64,000 nt of DNA from Pseudomonas sp. MPC6. GTDB taxonomy: Bacteria; Pseudomonadota; Gammaproteobacteria; Pseudomonadales; Pseudomonadaceae. The stretch spans positions 2,321,001 to 2,385,000 of the forward strand of contig NZ_CP034783.1 in NCBI RefSeq assembly GCF_006094435.1, written 5' to 3'. Shown here in pieces: positions 26,053-33,174 of the stretch. Each line of letters begins with the position of its first letter. The stretch's first letter is position 1. The position numbers were made by a program, and so were the translations under genes. The notes under the pieces are model-generated. The model was not told the DNA's origin. It saw only the letters and a list, made by a program, of their open reading frames with translations, and did not search any database.

Positions 26053-28005
26053 CTATTGCAGTCGCCGCCAAAGCGTAGATCGACTGATGCCCAGTCGAGT
26101 CGCCGTTTGCGCCAAGTTGCCGTCGCAGGCTTTGAGCATTTGCTGTACGTACTGCTTTTCTTTTTCCTTGGCGACGCTTTTCAAATCGGTGATTGCCGCT
26201 GCTGCCGGGTCCGGAGCCTGGGGCAAGGTCTGACGGTTCAGCAACTCGGGGATCACCAGGGCGAGGCCCAGGTCATCGATCGCTGTGCCTTGCAACAGAT
26301 CCTGGGCCGAGAGGGTGGCGCGTTCGATGATGTTTTCCAGTTCGCGGATGTTGCCGGGCCAGTGATACGTCATGAGGTTGGGCAGCAGTGCGTCCAGCAG
26401 TCGCGCTTGCAATGGCGAAGGAGGATTGTCGCCGTTCAGGCGATGCACAATGTCGCGAGCAATGAGGGCGATGTCTTCACTGCGCTCCCGTAGCGGCACC
26501 GTCTGCAGGCGCAGGATGTTCAGGCGATAGTAGAGGTCGCTGCGAAATCCCCCGGCGTCGATGGCTTGAGAGAGGTCCTGATGGGTGGCAGCGATGATGC
26601 GGATGTCGATGCTGATCGGTTCTGTCGCGCCAAGGCGCAGGACTTCGCGCTCTTGCAGAACGCGCAGCAGGCGGGTCTGCAGTGAGACCGGCATGTCGCC
26701 GATTTCATCAAGGAACAGCGTGCCGCGGTGGGCGGCTTCGAGCAGGCCGGGTTTACCGCCTTTGCGCGAGCCGCTGAAGGCGCCTTCCTGGTAGCCGAAC
26801 AGTTCGCTTTCCAGCAGCGATTCGGGGAAAGCCGCGCAATTGATCGCGACGAACGGGCCACGCTGGCGGCTGCTGATATTGTGGATGCCTTGCGCCAGCA
26901 ACTCCTTGCCGGTGCCACTTTCGCCAGTGATCAGCACGGTAGAGGCGGTCGCCGCGTAGCGCTCGGCCAGCTTCAGCATCTGTCGGGTGGCCTGGCTATT
27001 GCCGCTGATTTGCTCAAGGCGGTATTTGGCCGAGAATCCGCCAGGACGGTGGGTGGAACGAATGCGCTGGTCGGCGCGTTGTACCGCCGAGGTGTCCTGG
27101 CAAGTCAGCACCAGGCCTGTGCGTTGGCCGTCTTCCAGGATCGGCAGGATATTGCTGACGACCATGTGCTGGCCCAGGCGGATCACGGTGTTTTCTTCGC
27201 CGACGCCGCCGCGCAGCACCTCGTCCAACGCCAGTTCCGGGCAGAGTTCCTGCAGGGGGCGGCCCAGCATCCGGCTTGCCGGCATCCCCAATAGCGCTTC
27301 CAGCGCAGGGTTCAGCGATTGCACGATGCCCAGGTTGTCCACGGCGGCAACGCCTGTCGGAATGTGCTGCAGCACCCCGTCCAGATGCCGGCGTTTAGCG
27401 ATCTCGATGCGCTGGCTGTGCAGGATTCCCAGCGCCTCTTCCAGCGCTTTGCGCACGGTGTCCTGGCTCAAGGAAAGCACCCCGTGCAGGCCGGCCCGTT
27501 CCGCCAGTTCGACCACGGTCGATGAGCCAATCACTGTCTGGCAGCCAAGGGTGCGAGCGCGCTCGACCGCCTGCCGGGCTTCTTCGAGCGTGATGTAACA
27601 CGCCTGGTGGATCTGCACCGTGAACAGCGCCGCCATCGAGTCGAGGTCGGCGTTGATCCGCGCGTAACTGAGGACTGCGATGTGCGGGGAGCGCAGTCGC
27701 GCTTGTTCCAGGGCTCGCAGCAGATCGGCACCCCCCACCCGCATCGACAGGACGGGGCGAGTCAGGTGTCTGCGCAAGTAGGCAGCGGTAGCGCCTGCGC
27801 AGACGAACACTTCAACCTCGTTGTTTTTTTCCAGCTCGCGAGCCAGTGGCAGGGCCTCCTCGACGGTGGTGTCCAGCACCCGGATGCTGGTTTCGGCCGA
27901 GTACTCAGGCAGCACGCTGTTCACCACCCGAGCCAGATGGCTCAGTTGCAGTGGGTGCTCCAGGTGGCTGATCAGGACGATGATCCGGGGGTGGCGGGGT
28001 TGCAT
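26053..28005 (-). CDS. Sigma-54-dependent activator with PrpR-type sensor domain (LvaR-like)
   Basis: Enhancer-binding protein of 650 residues. Residues 1-190 resemble the PrpR N-terminal sensor domain, 205-310 a PAS fold, 330-570 the AAA+ domain, and the last 45 a Fis-type helix-turn-helix (GNLAQTATRLGISRSTLWRR). Walker A is GESGTGKE (361-368), Walker B LFLDEIGDMP, and the arginine-finger segment WPGNIRELE. The sigma-54-contacting loop reads GAFSGS at 408-413 rather than GAFTGA. It is divergent from the phosphotransferase operon at 28249 and separated from it by a sigma-54 promoter, matching the lvaR arrangement in the levulinate cluster of P. putida. The inducer is probably a short keto/hydroxy acid or its CoA ester (inference). 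Confidence 0.88.
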   Translation of the reverse strand: MQPRHPRIIVLISHLEHPLQLSHLARVVNSVLPEYSAETSIRVLDTTVEEALPLARELEKNNEVEVFVCAGATAAYLRRHLTRPVLSMRVGGADLLRALEQARLRSPHIAVLSYARINADLDSMAALFTVQIHQACYITLEEARQAVERARTLGCQTVIGSSTVVELAERAGLHGVLSLSQDTVRKALEEALGILHSQRIEIAKRRHLDGVLQHIPTGVAAVDNLGIVQSLNPALEALLGMPASRMLGRPLQELCPELALDEVLRGGVGEENTVIRLGQHMVVSNILPILEDGQRTGLVLTCQDTSAVQRADQRIRSTHRPGGFSAKYRLEQISGNSQATRQMLKLAERYAATASTVLITGESGTGKELLAQGIHNISSRQRGPFVAINCAAFPESLLESELFGYQEGAFSGSRKGGKPGLLEAAHRGTLFLDEIGDMPVSLQTRLLRVLQEREVLRLGATEPISIDIRIIAATHQDLSQAIDAGGFRSDLYYRLNILRLQTVPLRERSEDIALIARDIVHRLNGDNPPSPLQARLLDALLPNLMTYHWPGNIRELENIIERATLSAQDLLQGTAIDDLGLALVIPELLNRQTLPQAPDPAAAAITDLKSVAKEKEKQYVQQMLKACDGNLAQTATRLGISRSTLWRRLQ

Positions 28006-28068
28006 GGCCAGTGAGCTCTTTCTGCTGTTTCAAGTAGGTGTCATATATGACTGGAGTTGTTTCCAGAT

Positions 28069-28095
28069 TGCAACGTCGAGGGCTCATGCAACGTC
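28069..28095. promoter_or_regulatory. Candidate upstream activating repeats for the sigma-54 regulator
   Basis: TGCAACGTC occurs twice as a direct repeat, at 28069-28077 and 28087-28095, 18 bases apart. It lies about 80-105 bases upstream of the sigma-54 promoter at 28174, where enhancer sites are commonly placed. Confidence 0.45.
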
Positions 28096-28173
28096 CTGCC
28101 AGCAGCGGGCTGGATGGCTGGAGCGCCCGTGTTGCCGAGGGTTGAACCCTCTATCGCCACGGGATGAAAGAAC

Positions 28174-28189
28174 TGGCCCGGCAATTGCT
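28174..28189 (+). promoter_or_regulatory. Sigma-54 (-24/-12) promoter
   Basis: TGGCCCGGCAATTGCT matches the consensus TGGCACG-N4-TTGC(A/T) with one mismatch and has exact GG-N10-GC spacing. Transcription would start near 28200, about 50 bases before the phosphotransferase ATG (28249). It faces the plus-strand lva-like operon and is paired with a divergent sigma-54 activator gene. Confidence 0.85.
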
Positions 28190-28248
28190 CAAGCGAAGCT
28201 GCCATCTTTAATTCCTACATAAATCCAACAAGTCAGGTGCGGCGATTC

Positions 28249-29307
28249 ATGAGAGGTCCGAACGAAGCAGCGGTGACAGTGCCGCAGCCCGAAGAACAGC
28301 TGAAACAAACCCGGCTTGAAACCTTCCTTTGCGTCCAGGCTGGCGCGCAACGGGTCACCCTTGAACAGCAGCAGCGCCTGTCTGGCGGCGCTATCCAGGA
28401 GAACTGGTTGCTGGACGTGAGCGTGGAGGGCGGCCCGTATGCGGGTCGCCAGCGCTGGGTCCTGCGCAGCGACGCGCAGTCGGCGGTACAGGAGAGCCTT
28501 AGCCGCGCGCAGGAATTCGCGGTGCTGAGCTCGGTCCACCGTGCTGGCGTCAAGGTGCCGCAGCCACTCTGGCTGTGCGAAGACGCCTCGGTGCATGGGC
28601 GGGCATTTTTCATCATGGCGTGGGTGTCCGGCATCGCCGCCGGTCACCGGCTCACCAGCCAGTTGGGCGCTGAAGGCGATCCACAGTTGGCGGCTGACCT
28701 GGGCGCCAACCTGGCGCGCATCCATCGCATCTTGCCTGCCCAGGCCCGACTGGATTTCCTTGGCGACCCGCAACAGGTATCGGTGCAGGCTTCGATTGAC
28801 TCCCACCGCGTGGTGATCGACCGCCTTGAGGTGTTTCAGCCCGTGCTGGAGTGGGGGCTGCGCTGGTGTGAAGCAAACGCGCCGAAAACTTCTGCCCCGT
28901 GTTTGCTCCATGGTGATTTCCGCACCGGCAACTACCTGGCCGAGTCCAGCACGCTGCAAGCGGTCCTGGACTGGGAATTCACCGGTTGGGGCGATCCGCG
29001 TGAAGACATCGGCTGGTTCACCGCCCGTTGCTGGCGGTTCTCCCGACCTGATCTGGAGGCCGGCGGCATCGGTACGCTGGAACACTTCATGCGTGGTTAC
29101 AGCGAGGTTTCCCCGCTCAGTCTCGAGCGCGACGAGTTGGTGTTCTGGCAGGTCATGGCCACGTTGCGTTGGGCGGTCATCGCCCTGCAACAAGCCCAGC
29201 GGCACTTGTCCGGTGAGGAGCCCTCGCTGGAACTGGCGCTGACGGGAAGGCTGATCCCCGAACTGGAGTTGGACATATTGCGTTTGACTGGAGGCTTGCG
29301 CCGATGA
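28249..29307 (+). CDS. lvaA: Acyl-CoA-modifying phosphotransferase, APH/ACAD10-11 N-domain type (LvaA-like)
   Basis: A 352-residue kinase-fold protein of the aminoglycoside-phosphotransferase superfamily. The catalytic loop LLHGDFRTGNYL supplies the general-base Asp and the metal-binding Asn; the second metal Asp lies in VLDWEFTGWGDPREDIGW. LvaA of P. putida phosphorylates the 4-hydroxyl of 4-hydroxyvaleryl-CoA, and mammalian ACAD10/11 carry the same domain. Start ATG 28249 has AGG eleven bases upstream; a GTG four codons earlier is possible. It is the first gene after the sigma-54 promoter and overlaps the next gene by ATGA. Likely substrate: the CoA ester of a 4-hydroxy acid (inference). 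Confidence 0.86.
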   Translation: MRGPNEAAVTVPQPEEQLKQTRLETFLCVQAGAQRVTLEQQQRLSGGAIQENWLLDVSVEGGPYAGRQRWVLRSDAQSAVQESLSRAQEFAVLSSVHRAGVKVPQPLWLCEDASVHGRAFFIMAWVSGIAAGHRLTSQLGAEGDPQLAADLGANLARIHRILPAQARLDFLGDPQQVSVQASIDSHRVVIDRLEVFQPVLEWGLRWCEANAPKTSAPCLLHGDFRTGNYLAESSTLQAVLDWEFTGWGDPREDIGWFTARCWRFSRPDLEAGGIGTLEHFMRGYSEVSPLSLERDELVFWQVMATLRWAVIALQQAQRHLSGEEPSLELALTGRLIPELELDILRLTGGLRR

Positions 29308-29669
29308 ACATCCGTCCCGATGCGAGTGAGCTGCTGGCGATTGCCCGCCAGACCCTGCTCAGCGAGTTACTGCCGCAGCTACCGGACAGCTTGCGCTACA
29401 AGGCGCTGATGGTCGCCAATGCCATGGCGATTGCCGGGCGCGAGTGCCGTGACGGCGAGTGTGCGGATGCCGTCGAGGCTCAGCTGCTTGCGGCACTGCT
29501 GGACGATAGCGAGGCGTCACTGACGGATGCCCGTCAGGCCCTTTGCCAGGCTATCCGCCAGGGCCGTTTCGATGAGCCCGGGCCTGATCAGGATCGCCTG
29601 TTCCCGGCGCTCTCGGCGATCACCCGGGCGCGGCTGTCCATCAGCAATCCGAAGGCGCTCGGCCAATGA
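29304..29669 (+). CDS. lvaB: DUF6285 protein, LvaB-like partner of the phosphotransferase
   Basis: A 121-residue, mostly helical acidic protein (LLAIARQTLLSELLPQLPD, SLRYKALMVANAMAIAGRE, TRARLSISNPKAL). Small proteins of this kind stand directly after LvaA-type kinases, and LvaB is needed for LvaA activity in the levulinate pathway. Both junctions are 4-base ATGA overlaps (with the kinase before and the phosphatase after), so the three genes are translationally coupled. No catalytic motif is visible; a structural or regulatory subunit role is inferred from the known pair. Confidence 0.82.
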   Translation: MNIRPDASELLAIARQTLLSELLPQLPDSLRYKALMVANAMAIAGRECRDGECADAVEAQLLAALLDDSEASLTDARQALCQAIRQGRFDEPGPDQDRLFPALSAITRARLSISNPKALGQ

Positions 29670-30379
29670 ATACCCAGCCGGTCTATCGTCGTCGTTGCTA
29701 CCTGGTACGCCATGGTCATGTGGATTACTTTTCGCCCGCCGGCCAGCCGTTGGATCCGCGCAACGTGCCGCTCTCTGCCCTGGGAGAAGATCAGGTACGC
29801 CAGCTGGCGCAGGTGCTGGCGTCAGTCAGTTTCGACCGTGCGCTGTGCTCCGACTACCCGCGAGCCCGGCAGACCGCTGAAGTGTTGCTGGGTGATCAGC
29901 CGATTGAGCTCCAGGCATGCGCGCAGCTACGGGAAGTGCGTGCCGGCCGCCTGCGCGAGATTGCGCCTGAACAGGTGCAACGGCAGGTCAGCTACGCCTT
30001 TGACAGTTTCGCCGAGCCTGACGGCAGATTTATCGGCGGCGAGCGCTGGAGCGATTTCGACAGCCGCATCATGGCCCGCTTCGAGGAGGTCCTGGCCGAG
30101 CCCGACTGGCAGAGCCTGCTGCTGGTCAGTCATGACGCCGTCAATCGCCTGCTGCTGGGCTGGGCCCTGGGTGGCGCGCGCGGTTGCGCCGCGGGCCTGG
30201 AGCAGGACAACGCCTGTCTGAACATCATCGATATCGACATGCAGGCCGGCCGCATCCTGCGCCGCTACGTCCGTGTCGTGAACCTGACGCCTTACGACCT
30301 CCCCAAGGCAGGCCAGCGCCAAACCGTGATGGAGCGCATCCACGCGCAACTCGCGCCTCTTACCGAGCAACGACCCTAG
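29666..30379 (+). CDS. Histidine phosphatase-superfamily protein (phosphoglycerate-mutase fold)
   Basis: A 237-residue enzyme with the catalytic RHG motif (YLVRHGHVDYF; His is the phospho-acceptor), ALCSDYPRARQTAEVL with its second phosphate-binding Arg, and the late His in LLLVSHDAVNRLLLG. The family hydrolyses or transfers phosphate on small molecules. Its position between LvaB-like and LvaC-like genes, with ATGA coupling to lvaB, ties it to a pathway whose key intermediate is a phosphorylated acyl-CoA. The standard P. putida levulinate operon, as I recall it, has no such gene. It might recycle dead-end phospho-acyl-CoA or phospho-acid; this is inference. Confidence 0.85.
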   Translation: MNTQPVYRRRCYLVRHGHVDYFSPAGQPLDPRNVPLSALGEDQVRQLAQVLASVSFDRALCSDYPRARQTAEVLLGDQPIELQACAQLREVRAGRLREIAPEQVQRQVSYAFDSFAEPDGRFIGGERWSDFDSRIMARFEEVLAEPDWQSLLLVSHDAVNRLLLGWALGGARGCAAGLEQDNACLNIIDIDMQAGRILRRYVRVVNLTPYDLPKAGQRQTVMERIHAQLAPLTEQRP

Positions 30380-30401
30380 TCGAATAGCACCAAGGACCCT
30401 C

Positions 30402-31574
30402 ATGAACTTCACGATCCCCCAAGAATTGCAGGACCTGCGCGACAAGACTCGCGCGTTTATCGCCGAGCAGGTGATCCCCATGGAAAACGATCCTCGGCTC
30501 ACGTCTCACGGCCCCAGCGAAGACTTGCGTCAAGAGCTGCTGGCCAAAGCCCGTCAGGCCGGTCTGCTGTGCCCGCATGCCAGTCGCGAAATGGGCGGTG
30601 CAGGCTTGAGCCACTTCGCCAAAGCGATCGTCTTCGAGGAGGCCGGCTATTCACCATTAGGCCCCATTGCGCTGAATATCCATGCGCCGGACGAAGGCAA
30701 CATTCACCTGATGGACGAGGTGGCCACGCCGGCCCAGAAAGATCGCTGGCTGCGGCCTTTGGTCAGTGGGCAGATTCGTTCCTGCTTTGCCATGACCGAG
30801 CCTGCGCCTGGCGCCGGCTCCGATCCGTCGATGATGAAGACCGTCGCCGTGCGTGACGGCGACCACTACGTCATCAATGGTCGGAAGTGGCTGATTACCG
30901 GGGCCGACGGTGCCGGGTTCGCGATCATCATGGCGCGCATGGAAGACGACTCCGCGACCATGTTCCTGGCTGATATGAACACACCCGGGATCATCCACGA
31001 ACGGCAACTCAAGACCCTGGACAGCTGCTTTGCAGGCGGCCATTCAATCCTGCGTTTTGAAAATGTGCGGATTGCGGCCACCGATGTGCTGGGCGAAGTC
31101 GGCAAGGGCTTCCGCTACGCGCAAGTGCGCCTGGCGCCCGCGCGGCTGACCCACTGCATGCGTTGGCTGGGCGCTGCCCGCCGGGCCCACGATATCGCCT
31201 GCGACTACGCGCGAACCCGCGATTCGTTCGGCAAAACCCTGGGTGAACACCAGGGCGTCGGCTTCATGCTGGCGGACAACCAGATGGCGCTGCACAGCAC
31301 GCGCCTGGCCATTTGGCATTGCGCCTGGGTGCTGGACGAAGGCGGTCGGGGCAATGTCGAGTCGAGTATGACCAAGGTGCTGAGCGCCGAAGCCCTGTGG
31401 CATGTGGTCGATCGCTGCGTGCAGATTCTGGGTGGCCGCGGTGTGACGGGGGAAACCGTTGTCGAGCGGATCTTCCGCGACATCCGTCCATTCCGTATCT
31501 ACGACGGCCCGAGCGAGGTGCATCGCATGAGCCTGGCGAAAAAGATCCTCGACGGCCACAAGGACTTTGCCTGA
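30402..31574 (+). CDS. lvaC: ACAD11/LvaC-like acyl-CoA dehydrogenase-family enzyme
   Basis: A 390-residue protein of acyl-CoA dehydrogenase fold (FAMTEPAPGAGSDPSMMKTV, NGRKWLITGADGAGFAIIMA, RDSFGKTLGEHQGVGFML). The catalytic loop reads RIYDGPSEVHRMSLAK, with Asp in place of the usual Glu of IYEG. That YDGPSEVHR form is typical of the ACAD10/ACAD11 group. LvaC and ACAD11 remove phosphate from a 4-phosphoacyl-CoA and give the 3-hydroxyacyl-CoA via an enoyl-CoA. With the kinase and DUF6285 genes just upstream, the same 4-hydroxy to 3-hydroxy isomerisation is predicted. Start ATG 30402, 22 bases after the phosphatase gene, with AAGGA upstream. Confidence 0.85.
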   Translation: MNFTIPQELQDLRDKTRAFIAEQVIPMENDPRLTSHGPSEDLRQELLAKARQAGLLCPHASREMGGAGLSHFAKAIVFEEAGYSPLGPIALNIHAPDEGNIHLMDEVATPAQKDRWLRPLVSGQIRSCFAMTEPAPGAGSDPSMMKTVAVRDGDHYVINGRKWLITGADGAGFAIIMARMEDDSATMFLADMNTPGIIHERQLKTLDSCFAGGHSILRFENVRIAATDVLGEVGKGFRYAQVRLAPARLTHCMRWLGAARRAHDIACDYARTRDSFGKTLGEHQGVGFMLADNQMALHSTRLAIWHCAWVLDEGGRGNVESSMTKVLSAEALWHVVDRCVQILGGRGVTGETVVERIFRDIRPFRIYDGPSEVHRMSLAKKILDGHKDFA

Positions 31575-31723
31575 GCCCTGCCGTTACTCGCTTGCGACGC
31601 CAGTCGCGCCGTGACCGGCAGCGAGATAGCGGTGGATGCAGGGCACTTGTGCAGCACGTTATAGATGAATTTTTGATGAGGGCCACGAGCCCTTATCTGA
31701 TCGGACTGGACGTTTAAACCAAC

Positions 31724-32554
31724 ATGAACCCACTGCACAACAAAGTCGCCGTGATTACCGGTGCCGCCAGCGGCTTCGGTCGTGAACTGGCAATTGCCTG
31801 TGCCAACGAAGGCATGCGCCTTGCGTTGACCGACATCGATGAGAAAAACCTGCAGGGCACGGCTGACTTGCTGCCATCGGACACGCACGTGCTGACGATG
31901 AAATGTGATGTCGCCCAGGCCGAACAGGTCGAGCAGCTGGCGGTGGCGACCTACGCGCGCTTCGGCGCCGCGCACCTGCTGTTCAACAATGCCGGCGTTC
32001 TGGTCGGCGGCCCGCTGTGGACCACGACTGCGCAGGACTGGGCGTGGATGATCGGCATCAACGTGATGGGCGTGGCGCATGGTATCCGCAGTTTTGTGCC
32101 GCGGATGCTGGCGCAAAAGGATCAATGCCACATCGTCAATACCGCGTCGGTCGCCGGCCTGCTGTCGGTGCCTGGCAACGGGATCTATTGCGCGACCAAG
32201 CATGCGGTGGTGACGATGTCTGAATGCCTGCAGCTGGAATTGCAGGAGGAAAACGCCTCGATCGGCGTGTCGGTGCTGTGCCCGGCCTTTGTACCGACGG
32301 GCATCGCCGATGCCGGGCGAAACCGTCCGGCCGAATTGGCTGACACCAATCCACTCAAGGAGAAGTACGAAGCACAGGTGCGCAAGGCGACGCAGGCCGG
32401 GAGGCTCAGCGCGGCCGACATCGCGCGCATTACGCTTGATGCAGTGAAGCAAAACCGCTTCTACATTCTGCCTCATCAAAAGATCAAGAGCCTGATCGAG
32501 ATGCGCATGGGCGACATCCTCGACGAGCGCAGTCCGACCCAAACCCCACGCTGA
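31724..32554 (+). CDS. Short-chain dehydrogenase/reductase (possible LvaD-like role)
   Basis: A 276-residue SDR with ITGAASGFGREL for the dinucleotide, NNAGVLVGG, catalytic Ser in NTASVAGLL, and Tyr/Lys in YCATKHAVV. A C-terminal extension (KIKSLIEMRMGDILDERSP) follows. In the levulinate operon an SDR, LvaD, reduces the 4-keto group of levulinyl-CoA to 4-hydroxyvaleryl-CoA. This gene stands at the matching place, 149 bases after lvaC, and could do the same for a related 4-keto acid. It has no visible terminator. The gap 31575-31723 contains nothing I recognise. Confidence 0.82.
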   Translation: MNPLHNKVAVITGAASGFGRELAIACANEGMRLALTDIDEKNLQGTADLLPSDTHVLTMKCDVAQAEQVEQLAVATYARFGAAHLLFNNAGVLVGGPLWTTTAQDWAWMIGINVMGVAHGIRSFVPRMLAQKDQCHIVNTASVAGLLSVPGNGIYCATKHAVVTMSECLQLELQEENASIGVSVLCPAFVPTGIADAGRNRPAELADTNPLKEKYEAQVRKATQAGRLSAADIARITLDAVKQNRFYILPHQKIKSLIEMRMGDILDERSPTQTPR

Positions 32555-32659
32555 AGCATCGCTTCCCGGGCTGCCGCTTGCGGTGAGGTCCGGGATCGCG
32601 AAGTTTACTCGAGCCCAGAGACGCGACGTGGCTTTGACGTGAGCAGCGCGCGATTGGAA

Positions 32660-33060
32660 ACTCATTTTAAAGCCAATAAAAGTAGATGTTTTGTCGAAAA
32701 AAATAGCATTTTTCGGCGGTAAATTTCGCGTAAAAATTTATTTGAATCCTCGCTTGGAATAGCTTTTTTCTGCGCTCCTGTTTTTGACCAGGAAACACTT
32801 TTTTCATCTAAAAATCGATTTAGATTATGTAAGCCATTGATTAATAAAAATAAAGTATCTCTCTGGCTGGTTTTTAGATGCTTGCAAAATTGTTACCGAG
32901 ATGTGCGTCAGTGGTGCAATCCTTCAAAAAATGTACCGAAAATACACACTATTTTATTTGTGAAAATTCAATTGACAATTCACGTAATTATTACGATTTT
33001 AGATTAAGCATTCGACAAGCCCTGACGGTCGGACTCATCGGTAAAAACGCACTGCGCGAC
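32660..33060. other. AT-rich spacer upstream of the penicillin acylase gene
   Basis: About 400 bases much richer in A and T than anything else in the window, with many A and T runs. No convincing gene: the 62-codon frame at 32878-33066 has no good ribosome binding site or family resemblance. A possible promoter is TTGACA (32972-32977) followed 17 bases later by GATTTT; a perfect small palindrome GTAATTATTAC (32984-32994) lies between. Such base composition often marks imported DNA or an H-NS/MvaT-bound promoter. Confidence 0.5.
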
Positions 33061-33174
33061 GGATAAAAATCGGTGAAAGGCATGACGATCGTCGTCGAGG
33101 AATTGGCATTGGGACGCCGGGCCCGGTTGGAGCAATCAGCCCATAAAATCGTCCATTTATTAAGGATGTACGTC

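Noticed and set aside
32878..33066. A 62-codon gene in the AT-rich spacer
   Set aside because: No ribosome binding site, unnatural-looking composition and no resemblance to a known protein; more likely promoter DNA.
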